Assembly: GCA_027306785.1 (NCBI GenBank) | Contig: DAHUZB010000033.1 | Coordinates: 1-64,000, forward strand | DNA: 64,000 nucleotides | From: Vulcanimicrobiota bacterium | Lineage (GTDB): Bacteria > Vulcanimicrobiota > Vulcanimicrobiia > Vulcanimicrobiales > Vulcanimicrobiaceae | Direction: 5' to 3' | Part shown: positions 16,597 to 23,400 of the stretch, one piece after another | Layout: the number at the start of each line of letters is the position of its first letter | Numbering within the stretch: position 1 is the stretch's first letter | Notes under the pieces: generated by a model | Databases searched by the model: none | What the model saw: the letters and a program-made list of their open reading frames with translations, nothing else | Told to the model about the DNA's origin: nothing | Translations under genes and position numbers: made by a program

Positions 16597-16683
16597 GCTC
16601 AGGTGGCGGAATTGGTAGACGCGCTGGTTTCAGGTACCAGTGGTGGCAACATCGTGGGGGTTCGAGTCCCTTCCTGAGCACCA
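16597..16683 (+). tRNA. tRNA-Leu (anticodon CAG)
   Basis: Acceptor stem GCTCAGG (16597-16603) pairs with CCTGAGC (16673-16679), followed by encoded ACCA. The D-arm contains GGCGGAATTGGTAGAC, and the anticodon arm CTGGT-TTCAGGT-ACCAG gives CAG. A long variable arm (TGGTGGCAACATCG region) and the T-arm GGTTCGAGTCC are typical of a class II leucine tRNA. It reads CUG codons, one of the commonest leucine codons in these genes. Confidence 0.95.
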
Positions 16684-16698
16684 AAGATTAGCGTAAAA

Positions 16699-16725
16699 AA
16701 AAGAGAGACGTGCCGTCTCTCTTTT
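16699..16725. terminator. Strong terminator after tRNA-Leu
   Basis: AAAAGAGAGACG-TGC-CGTCTCTCTTTT forms a perfect 12-bp stem with a 3-base loop. The right arm ends in TTTT followed by GCTTTT; the left side has an A-run, so it could act in both directions. Confidence 0.9.
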
Positions 16726-16795
16726 GCTTTTGTACGCGCGATCCGACTCCGAGGCGGTTTCCGAGCCCTGAAGAAGCGACGTTCCCGGAGGGTAT

Positions 16796-17595
16796 ATGAT
16801 CTTCGGCTCACTCATTGCGGCAGCGATGCTTCAGGCGCGGCCGCCCTCGGCGACGATGTATTATGTCGAAGCGTTGCGAGCGACGCGCGCGGCACAGCAG
16901 CCTGCATCACTGCGTTTTGAAGAGCGCCTGGGTTCGCAGGGCATGAAGTTCGAAACTCGTTGCCGTCAAAGACGACGCGAGCTTTGCGATCGGCTACGGC
17001 AAGGAAATGCGCAACGCGCTTGATCTGCATGCGTCGTACACGCGCGGGCGTCTCGGTCGCACTCGACGGTGCGCAAAAGCACGTTGAAACGCCGATCTTC
17101 AACCCGACGTGGAGCGGGGTCGAAGCGTGGATGAAGTACGGTTTCGACGGTCCTCCGCCGGGAGATGCGATCGGACAAACAAGCGCTGCGCCAAGTCCTA
17201 CCCCGAATCCGCATAGCCCGAAGACGATCGCGGTGGTGGCAGCCGTCGATCCCGGCGCGTATCACATCGCCGACGGCGGGAGCGCGAGATGCGCGAACGG
17301 CGCGCCGGGACATCGACTGCTGCTCTACGCACTGTCGAAGCCGGAGATCCATCCACTCACGAGCGTCGTCGTGGATCAGGCGACGATGCGATTCTGCACG
17401 ATGGACTTTCGCATGGGGGCCGCGTCCGGCTTGAGTTTCACCGGAGCGTTCGAGTTGCACTTGGGCGCGGTCGGTCCGTACTGGCTCGTCCAGGACGGCA
17501 CCGCCGATTTTCAAGTCCGGGTGCTCGGCCTAAGCGCGCAGCACAGTCGTATCGCGTTTGCATATTCGGAACTCGATCCCTTCGCAACGCCGTAA
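16796..17595 (+). pseudogene. Secreted protein gene broken by two apparent frameshifts
   Basis: Three frames join into one plausible protein. Frame 1 starts at ATG 16796 (signal-peptide-like MIFGSLIAAAMLQA) and runs to GMKFE (GAA at 16952-16954). Removing one A (AAA at 16953-16955) continues into LVAVKDDASFAIGYGKEMRN and LDLHASYTR. Removing one base near 17046 (CGCGCGGG tract) continues into AGVSVALDGAQKHVE through to SELDPFATP and TAA at 17593. The reconstructed protein is about 266 residues, exported and of unknown function. GGAGGG at 16787-16792 is only three bases from the ATG; ATG at 16826 is an alternative. Two separate one-base insertions suggest either decay or poor base-calling here. 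Confidence 0.6.
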
Positions 17596-17608
17596 CTCGT
17601 CGTTACGG
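17590..17608 (+). terminator. Hairpin overlapping the stop of the broken secreted-protein gene
   Basis: CCGTAAC-TCGTC-GTTACGG, a 7-bp stem containing the TAA stop at 17593-17595. No T-run follows. Position rather than strength suggests a terminator or 3' end stabiliser. The 100 bases after it up to the next gene show nothing else clear. Confidence 0.4.
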
Positions 17609-17714
17609 GACGTGAACACACCGCGATGATGCTCGAATCGCACACGGAGCGGCTGCTCGTCACGCCGCCGCTCCGCGCGCGCTGCAGCTTACGCTGCGGG
17701 ACGGTGGCGCGGTT

Positions 17715-18017
17715 TCAGAGGTACGACCACGCGATTTTACAACTTGCGGCGGGGCCCTGGATGATCAGGTAGTCGCCGGCATTCACGGAGTATTGCGCGA
17801 CGCCTTGCGTGACTTGCGTCGTCGACCCGCCCTGGTGAAAGATGTACACGTTCGTCGGCTGCGGTTGACCATAGCCGCAATTCAGCTGCACGGTCCCGGT
17901 GCTCGGAAAGTACGCGAATGATTCGCCCGGCATATAGTTCGGGCAGAAGAAGGTGTACCCGTTCGCATCGACCGAGAGACCGAGGTCTGCGGCGCTCGGA
18001 AGTTTCGTGGTAGTCAT
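17715..18017 (-). CDS. 100-residue protein of unknown function
   Basis: Start ATG at 18017 has GAGAGGA upstream (complement near 18030). The sequence begins MTTTKLPSAADLGLSVDANG and continues with FFCPNYMPGESFAYF and NAGDYLIIQGPAASCKIAWS. There is no signal peptide or membrane segment. Three cysteines and a beta-rich pattern. I recognise no family. The upstream 170 bases (18018-18187) contain no gene. Base usage resembles the neighbours. Confidence 0.65.
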   Translation of the reverse strand: MTTTKLPSAADLGLSVDANGYTFFCPNYMPGESFAYFPSTGTVQLNCGYGQPQPTNVYIFHQGGSTTQVTQGVAQYSVNAGDYLIIQGPAASCKIAWSYL

Positions 18018-18187
18018 GTTTTATGGTCCTCTCATTCGTTCGCATGATGGGAACGAGCGGAGGCATGCGCGCTGAACGACAGACTGTTCTTGCTCGCACA
18101 CCCAACGCCGAGCGATCCCAGCCGTCCGCAATAGACGGTGCGGAACAGCTTCCGTAGGCATTGGAACGGTTCCCTGAGTCTTACGAA

Positions 18188-18799
18188 TCAATTCGAAAGC
18201 GAGCGTTCGCTCCTTGTCTCGGCCCACGCGATCGCATCATCGAGCGCCTCTTCGCCCCAGAAGAGTTCGCCGTCGACGGTGCACGTCGGTGCGCCGAACA
18301 CGCCCAGAGCGATCGCTCGCTCGGTGTTGGCGCGCAGCCGCGTGCTGCGCGGTGGTGTCGATGCGGCATCGAGCACGTCCGCTGCATCGAGATCGAGCGA
18401 GGCGAGGAGCGATCGCACCAAACTACGATCGTTGAGGTCCGCGTCGCTGCCGAACGCCGCCGCGAACGACGCGCGTACGAAGTCGCCGAGCCAGGGCGCG
18501 CCGTCATATGCCGCCGCTACGCGCGCCGCGAGCGTCGCGACGCGCGGAAAGCTGCTCGGGCGCTGCCACGGCAGGCCGAATTTCGCGGTCAGACGCTCCA
18601 TGTCGCGCCACATATACGCGCCCCGCTGCGGGTTCAGCACGAAGGGCGACGTCTTCCAACCTTGCAGCGCAAAGATCGGGCCGAGCTGCATCGGGCGCCA
18701 GGTGAGCGGCACGCCCTTCGCGCCGCAGAGCGCCTCGATGCGCATCGCAGCGATGTACGAATAGGTGCTCGCAAAATCGAACCAAAACTCGAGCGGCAT
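18188..18799 (-). CDS. DsbA-family 2-hydroxychromene-2-carboxylate isomerase-like protein
   Basis: 203 residues from ATG at 18799; the frame extends upstream but the family start is PLEFWFDFASTYSYIAAMR. The Ser in FDFASTYSY replaces the CxxC of true DsbA proteins and is the glutathione-contacting residue in HCCA isomerases. The closing motif ALGVFGAPTCTVDGELFWGEE with its cis-Pro loop GAPT is typical. A glutathione-dependent isomerase or related transferase is likely, with substrate unknown. It is divergent from the GNAT gene (116-base gap 18800-18915). Confidence 0.85.
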   Translation of the reverse strand: MPLEFWFDFASTYSYIAAMRIEALCGAKGVPLTWRPMQLGPIFALQGWKTSPFVLNPQRGAYMWRDMERLTAKFGLPWQRPSSFPRVATLAARVAAAYDGAPWLGDFVRASFAAAFGSDADLNDRSLVRSLLASLDLDAADVLDAASTPPRSTRLRANTERAIALGVFGAPTCTVDGELFWGEEALDDAIAWAETRSERSLSN

Positions 18800-18915
18800 G
18801 CTGCGCACCTTGTACGCTCCCGGTAGACCGACCCGTATACTTCGGCGCACCGGCTTCTGTCGTACGATGTCGCTCCGGCGGCGGTGTACGCTCGTCGAAC
18901 GTTCGGGAGGATAAC

Positions 18916-19386
18916 ATGGACGACCGGCACCTGCGCATCGTCCGCGTGGACGAGACGCTGCGCGTTGCGACGGCGGAGATCATCGCGGAGTACATTCGCG
19001 CGATCCACGGCGACCAGACGCGCGAGAAAATCGACGCCGAGATCGCGAGGCATCTTGCGCACGCGTCGTCCGCATTGTGGCTCGCGTACGCGGGAGACGA
19101 TCCGGTCGGCTGCATCGAGCTGCATCCGCTCGACGCCGAGCCGTTGTCGTTCGAGATCAAGCGCGTCTACGTGCGCGCGCAGGCTCGTCGTCTCGGCGTC
19201 GCGCTCGAGCTCATGCGCACGGCCGAAGCGCATGCGCGCGCGCTCGGCGCAACCCGTATCCTACTCGACACCAAGCCCTCGATGGAAGCCGCGATTGCGC
19301 TGTATCGCTCACTCGGCTACGTCCCGATCGATCCCTATAACGAGGATTCCGAATGCCGACTCCACTTCGGAAAGGCGTTGTCATGA
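18916..19386 (+). CDS. GNAT-family N-acetyltransferase
   Basis: 156 residues. Acetyl-CoA-binding core FEIKRVYVRAQARRLGVALE (motif A, with the Q/RxxRxG/A pattern) followed by ATRILLDTKPSMEAAIALY and SLGYVPI, typical of GNAT motif B. Strong GGGAGGA before ATG 18916. It overlaps the next gene by ATGA (19383-19386), so it is coupled to a nitronate monooxygenase-like enzyme. Acceptor substrate unknown. Confidence 0.88.
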   Translation: MDDRHLRIVRVDETLRVATAEIIAEYIRAIHGDQTREKIDAEIARHLAHASSALWLAYAGDDPVGCIELHPLDAEPLSFEIKRVYVRAQARRLGVALELMRTAEAHARALGATRILLDTKPSMEAAIALYRSLGYVPIDPYNEDSECRLHFGKALS

Positions 19387-20450
19387 ATCGTCGCCCGTCG
19401 TTTCTCCCTTCGCCGATCGTGCTCGCGCCGATTGCCGGTCCGGCGACTGTGGAGCTTGCTGCGGCCGCTGCGAATGCAGGCGCGTTTGCGATCCTCGCGT
19501 GCCCGTACAGCGATCCGGTCGCCATGCGGCGTGACACACAGCGCCTGCGTGAACTCACCGACGCACCCTTCGGGATCAATCTCTTCATCGATCCGCCCGC
19601 GTCGCCGGTCGCGCCGCAGCTGCTCGCCGATGCGGATCGCGTGCTCGACGCCTATCGCGACGAGCTCGGTATCCCGCATCGCCCGGAGCCGCCGCAACCT
19701 CCGTATCACTACGACGCGCAGATCGATACGCTGATCGAGCTGCGTCCCCGCGTCTTCAGCTTCACATTCGGGATACCGTCGCCGCAGATCGTCGCACGCC
19801 TCAAAGCGGCGGGAATCGCCACGCTCGGCACCGCGACCACCGTCGAAGAAGCATGCGAACTGGAAGCGGCGGGCATCGACGCGATCTGCGCGCAAGGCGC
19901 CGAGGCGGGCGGCCATCGCGGCAGTTTCACGAACGGCGCCGTGCCCGCGTTGATCGGCACGCTCGCGCTCGTGCCGCAGGTCGTCGACGCCGTGAAGGTG
20001 CCGGTGATCGCCGCGGGCGGCATCACCGACGGACGCGGGATCGCGGCGGCACTCGCGCTCGGCGCATGCGCGGCGCAAATCGGCACCGCGTTTCTGCTCG
20101 CCGACGAGGCGAGCACGGCACCTGCGTATCGCGACGCGTTGGGCGCCGCATCGTCGGCCGATACCGCGCTCACGCAGGCCTTCTCCGGCCGCTGGGCGCG
20201 CGGCATCCAAAATCGCGCGATGCGCGAACTCGCCGATCCGCGGCTCCGCGCGCCGTACCCGTATCAAAACGCGCTTACGCGCGACGTTCGCACGGCTGCC
20301 GCGCAGCAAGGACGGGCGGAGTTTCTCTCGCTGTGGGCCGGTCAGGCATTTCCGCTCGCGCGTGCCGAATCCGCCGCCGCAATCGTCACGCGTCTGATCA
20401 CCGAAGCGCGGGAAGCGGCTCGCTCCGTGCTAGGTGCGCTCGACGTGTGA
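19383..20450 (+). CDS. Nitronate monooxygenase (2-nitropropane dioxygenase family)
   Basis: 355 residues, FMN-binding TIM barrel. The opening PSPIVLAPIAGPATVELA, the motif GAEAGGHRGSF with catalytic His178, and IAAGGITDGRGIAAALALGA (phosphate-binding region) define the NMO/2-nitropropane dioxygenase family. These enzymes oxidise alkyl nitronates and detoxify propionate 3-nitronate; some relatives are enoyl reductases. The ATG overlaps the GNAT stop. It converges on the CopD-like gene with three bases between stops. Confidence 0.88.
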   Translation: MNRRPSFLPSPIVLAPIAGPATVELAAAAANAGAFAILACPYSDPVAMRRDTQRLRELTDAPFGINLFIDPPASPVAPQLLADADRVLDAYRDELGIPHRPEPPQPPYHYDAQIDTLIELRPRVFSFTFGIPSPQIVARLKAAGIATLGTATTVEEACELEAAGIDAICAQGAEAGGHRGSFTNGAVPALIGTLALVPQVVDAVKVPVIAAGGITDGRGIAAALALGACAAQIGTAFLLADEASTAPAYRDALGAASSADTALTQAFSGRWARGIQNRAMRELADPRLRAPYPYQNALTRDVRTAAAQQGRAEFLSLWAGQAFPLARAESAAAIVTRLITEAREAARSVLGALDV

Positions 20451-20453
20451 CGT

Positions 20454-21032
20454 TTAGCCGACGACGAAGCGGCTCATCACCACGATGATCGCTACCTGCA
20501 ACATACCCTGCACGCCCGCGAGCGTGAAATTGATGCGTGCGAGGCGCCCGATCAGATCGCGATTCGGCTCGGGTTTGCGCAGTTCGAGCCACATCCGAAT
20601 CGAATTGGGAAGAAAGACGCCGAGCCCCTGAATCGTCAGCAGGGTGACGATCACGAGCGCCGCGACGGCCCAGGCGAACTGCGGTGCCGACGGCATAAGG
20701 TAGCCGAGCTTCGCCGCCAGGCACCAGCCGCCGATTGACGTCGTGAACGAGACGGCCGGAAAGTAGAGCAGCGTGCGGGGAACGAGATAGGCGATCACCG
20801 CGCCGCGCTGCGGCGGTGCGAGGCGCCGCATGACCGGCCCGAGCATGAAGCCCATGAAAATATCCGCGCCGGTCCAGAGCGTGCCCGAGAGCACGTGGAT
20901 CCAGTTCAGCAGGGCGAAGTTCGCGGTTGCGAGCGCGACGATCAACACGACGGGAAAGGCGAGGCTCCACCACGTGAGCTGACGCGCGAGGGGCTGCGGA
21001 GCCTCGGAGACGACTGCGGTTGCTGCGGTCAT
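20454..21032 (-). CDS. Integral membrane protein, CopD/DUF2269-like
   Basis: 192 residues with about five hydrophobic helices. The first helical hairpin contains NWIHVLSGTLWTGADIFMGF, a His-Ser-Gly/Trp-x-Gly motif resembling CopD and DUF2269 proteins, which bind haem or copper in membranes. No enzyme domain is attached. The divergent partner is the diacylglycerol kinase-like gene (gap 21033-21122). Function uncertain. Confidence 0.6.
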   Translation of the reverse strand: MTAATAVVSEAPQPLARQLTWWSLAFPVVLIVALATANFALLNWIHVLSGTLWTGADIFMGFMLGPVMRRLAPPQRGAVIAYLVPRTLLYFPAVSFTTSIGGWCLAAKLGYLMPSAPQFAWAVAALVIVTLLTIQGLGVFLPNSIRMWLELRKPEPNRDLIGRLARINFTLAGVQGMLQVAIIVVMSRFVVG

Positions 21033-21122
21033 GCCGAGCAGAGTAAGCAGTCGGTCCGACGACTCCTGCTACGCCGAGCGGCGGGTGGTCTCCACGGGTA
21101 CGCGCGCGAATGCCCACCGAGC

Positions 21123-21959
21123 ATGCTCGCGCAACTCGTGCTCAATCCCCATTCGCGACGCGGTCGTGAAGCGGCGGCGCAGGTGCGCGAGACCCTGGGC
21201 CGGGCGGGCATTATCGTCGTCGAGGACGGTTGGCCCGCGGAGATCGCGCCCGAAGCCGACTGTATCGTGAGCGCCGGCGGCGACGGCACGCTGCTCGGTG
21301 CAATCGATGCGGCAATCGCGCGCGGCCTGCCGATCGGCATCATTCCGCTCGGCACGTTCAACGAACTCGCGCGCACGCTCGGGGTTCCGCTCGAGATCGA
21401 GGCCGCGGTGCGCGTGATCGCTGAGCGTCGCGAGCGCGCGATCGACGTCGCGAGCGTGAACGGCGTCCGATTCGTGAACGAGGCCAGCATCGGCATTTCG
21501 AGCCGCATCACGCGCCTGCAAACGCCCGAACTCAAGCAGCGTTTCGGCGTGTTCGGCATCGTCGGCACGGCGGTGCAAGCGTTCCGTCACGCGCGCCCGA
21601 TCCACGTGGAGGTCGAGCACGACGGCGGGCGCGAGCGTCTGCGCACGGTGCAGCTTACGATCGCGAACAGCCATCGCTTCGGCGGCGTCGTCAGCGTCGC
21701 CGACGCGGCGATCGACGACGGGTGGCTCGATCTCTACAGCGTCGATATTCGCACGTTCCGTCAGGCGTTCGCCGTGGCGCGCGCGCTCCTCGCGGGCAAG
21801 CGCACGCAAGCCGACGGTCTGCGCACGATCCGCGCGCATGCCTTCACCCTGCGCACGCGGCACGCGCATCGCATCACCGCCGACGGCGAGGCCGCGGGCG
21901 TCACACCCGCGCGCTTCGAGCTGCAGCCGAAGGCACTGCGCGTCTACGTGCCGCAGTAG
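21123..21959 (+). CDS. Diacylglycerol kinase/sphingosine kinase family lipid kinase
   Basis: 278 residues, DAGK catalytic fold. NPHSRRGREAA at the N-terminus, the nucleotide-binding SAGGDGTLLGA with GGDGT at 52-56, GIIPLGTFNELARTLG (PxGTxN) and the C-terminal beta-domain ending RFELQPKALRVYVP are the conserved blocks. It phosphorylates diacylglycerol or a similar lipid, feeding phospholipid turnover. I use the ATG at 21123 just before LAQLVLNPHS; the frame is open further upstream. The aldo/keto reductase starts six bases after its stop. Confidence 0.88.
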   Translation: MLAQLVLNPHSRRGREAAAQVRETLGRAGIIVVEDGWPAEIAPEADCIVSAGGDGTLLGAIDAAIARGLPIGIIPLGTFNELARTLGVPLEIEAAVRVIAERRERAIDVASVNGVRFVNEASIGISSRITRLQTPELKQRFGVFGIVGTAVQAFRHARPIHVEVEHDGGRERLRTVQLTIANSHRFGGVVSVADAAIDDGWLDLYSVDIRTFRQAFAVARALLAGKRTQADGLRTIRAHAFTLRTRHAHRITADGEAAGVTPARFELQPKALRVYVPQ

Positions 21960-21965
21960 CGACGC

Positions 21966-22940
21966 ATGCAGTATCGTACGCTCGGACATTCGGGACTCAA
22001 ACTCTCGGTCATCGGCCTCGGCTCGTGGCTGACCTTCGGCAACACCGTCGAACGCGAGGCGACGCGCGCGTGCGTGCTCGAGGCATGGGAGCACGGCGTC
22101 AACTTCATCGACACCGCCAACGTGTACGCCAAGGGCGCCGCGGAAGAAGCGCTCAGTCCGGTTCTGCGCGAGCTCAACCGCGACGAGCTCGTCCTCGCGA
22201 CCAAAGTCTATTTCCCGATGGGAGACGGCGTGAACGAGCGCGGTCTCTCACGCAAGCACATTCGCGCGCAGATCGAACGCTCGCTGCGCCGACTCGACGT
22301 GGAGTACGTCGATCTCTATCAGTGCCATCGATACGACCTTGCGACGCCGCTCGAAGAGACGTGCGAGGCGATGAACGATCTCGTACGGCGCGGTCTCGCG
22401 CTCTACTGGGGCGTCTCGGAATGGACGGCCGATCAGATCGTCGCCGCGGTCAATCTCTGCCGCGCGCGCGGATGGGCGGTGCCGATTAGCAATCAGCCGC
22501 AGTACAGCGCGCTCTGGCGCCGCGTCGAAGCGCGCGTGCTGCCCGCGTGCGAACAGTACGGTTTGGGCAACGTGGTCTGGTCGCCGATCGCGATGGGTAT
22601 CCTGAGCGGCAAATACACCGACGCCGCGCGGCCGCCCGCCGGAACGCGCGCGGCCGGGCCGTATCGCGAGATGATGGAGGACTATTTCACGCAGCCGGTG
22701 CTCGACGCGGTGCAGCGATTGAAACCGATCGCCGATCGGCTCGGCATCACGCTCGTGCAGCTCGCGCTCGGCTGGGTGCTCCAGCAACCCGCGGTGACGA
22801 GCGCGATCGTGGGCGCGTCGAATCCGAAGCACGTGAACGAGAACGTCGCCGCGGGCGACGTCGTGCTCGATCGCGCGACCGTCGACGAGATCAACGCGAT
22901 TCTCGAACCCGTCACGCCGTTCGAACCGTATCTCGCGTAA
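21966..22940 (+). CDS. Aldo/keto reductase (Kv-beta/YghZ-like)
   Basis: 324 residues. The catalytic tetrad is complete: Asp49 and Tyr54 in FIDTANVYAKG, Lys80 in VLATKVYF, His121 in YQCHRYD. The C-terminal cofactor region LGWVLQQPAVTSAIVGASNP is typical for NADPH binding. Similar proteins reduce methylglyoxal and other aldehydes. It forms a pair with the lipid kinase gene. A long terminator hairpin follows at 22950-22983. Confidence 0.93.
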   Translation: MQYRTLGHSGLKLSVIGLGSWLTFGNTVEREATRACVLEAWEHGVNFIDTANVYAKGAAEEALSPVLRELNRDELVLATKVYFPMGDGVNERGLSRKHIRAQIERSLRRLDVEYVDLYQCHRYDLATPLEETCEAMNDLVRRGLALYWGVSEWTADQIVAAVNLCRARGWAVPISNQPQYSALWRRVEARVLPACEQYGLGNVVWSPIAMGILSGKYTDAARPPAGTRAAGPYREMMEDYFTQPVLDAVQRLKPIADRLGITLVQLALGWVLQQPAVTSAIVGASNPKHVNENVAAGDVVLDRATVDEINAILEPVTPFEPYLA

Positions 22941-22949
22941 CGCGGAAAA

Positions 22950-22983
22950 CAAGATGGGCCGGCATTGCTGCCGACCCATCTTG
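22950..22983 (+). terminator. Terminator after the aldo/keto reductase gene
   Basis: CAAGATGGG pairs with CCCATCTTG (9 bp), with an inner CGGCA-TTGC-TGCCG stem separated by a small mismatch. It begins 9 bases after the stop. The following CTTGCTGC is not a true T-run, but the stem is long. Confidence 0.75.
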
Positions 22984-23011
22984 CTTGCTGCACTCTACGA
23001 ATTGGAGTCCT

Positions 23012-23046
23012 AAGGGGCGCGTTGGTGGAGGACAACGTCGCCCCTT
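23012..23046 (-). terminator. Long hairpin downstream of the GWGPK peptide gene
   Basis: AAGGGGCG (23012-23019) pairs with CGCCCCTT (23039-23046), extended by CGTTG/CAACG with one bulged T. On the minus strand the loop reads TCCTCCAC, complementary to a Shine-Dalgarno. It lies 43 bases after the peptide gene stop on the minus strand. Probably that gene's terminator, without a T-run. Confidence 0.5.
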
Positions 23047-23088
23047 TCCATCTCACACGAAACGTGCGGATGAAACTTTAGGTTTTGA

Positions 23089-23250
23089 TTAGTTCCAGCG
23101 AACGAGGCCGCTGGAGAGGCCGACAACTTTCGGTCCCCAGCCGCCGAACGAGGAGCTGCTCGGCGCGGCTTCGATCACTTGCGTGAACGAGACCACGGGG
23201 CGGCGCTCTTGTTCTTCGACCACGGCCTGCGGTTGCGAGGGCGTATTCAC
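23089..23250 (-). CDS. 53-residue peptide with GWGPK motif
   Basis: Start GTG at 23250 is chosen because AAGGA (complement of 23257-23262) lies seven bases upstream; an in-frame GTG at 23280 would add ten residues but lacks this. The N-terminal half is charged and polar (PSQPQAVVEEQERRPVVSF). The C-terminal part is SSSSFGGWGPKVVGLSSGLV ending RWN. FxGWGPK recurs in the 36-residue peptide at 30443-30553. There is no signal peptide or membrane helix. It is a single-gene unit between two terminator-like hairpins. I know no named family. A modified or secreted peptide precursor is one possibility, unproven. Confidence 0.55.
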   Translation of the reverse strand: MNTPSQPQAVVEEQERRPVVSFTQVIEAAPSSSSFGGWGPKVVGLSSGLVRWN

Positions 23251-23370
23251 AACGATATCCTTCCGGACTTCACCGGACACGAGCAGTTGCCCGATCCGTT
23301 AGTCACTCTACACTTCGCAGTACGCGGTATCTATGAGTTTTGTTTCACACGTTTTTCGCCACGATGCGAG

Positions 23371-23395
23371 AAAAAAGCGTCAGGCCGTGGGACCT
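23371..23395 (-). terminator. Terminator of the DUF5916 gene
   Basis: On the minus strand AGGTC-CCAC-GGCCT forms a 5-bp stem (one G-U pair), followed by GACGC and six T (complement of 23371-23376). It starts five bases after the stop of the gene ending at 23401. Confidence 0.5.
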
Positions 23396-23400
23396 TCGGA

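Noticed and set aside
18116-18140. Hairpin CCGTC/GACGG downstream of the isomerase gene
   Set aside because: Only five base pairs with a seven-base loop and no T-run, too weak to call a terminator.
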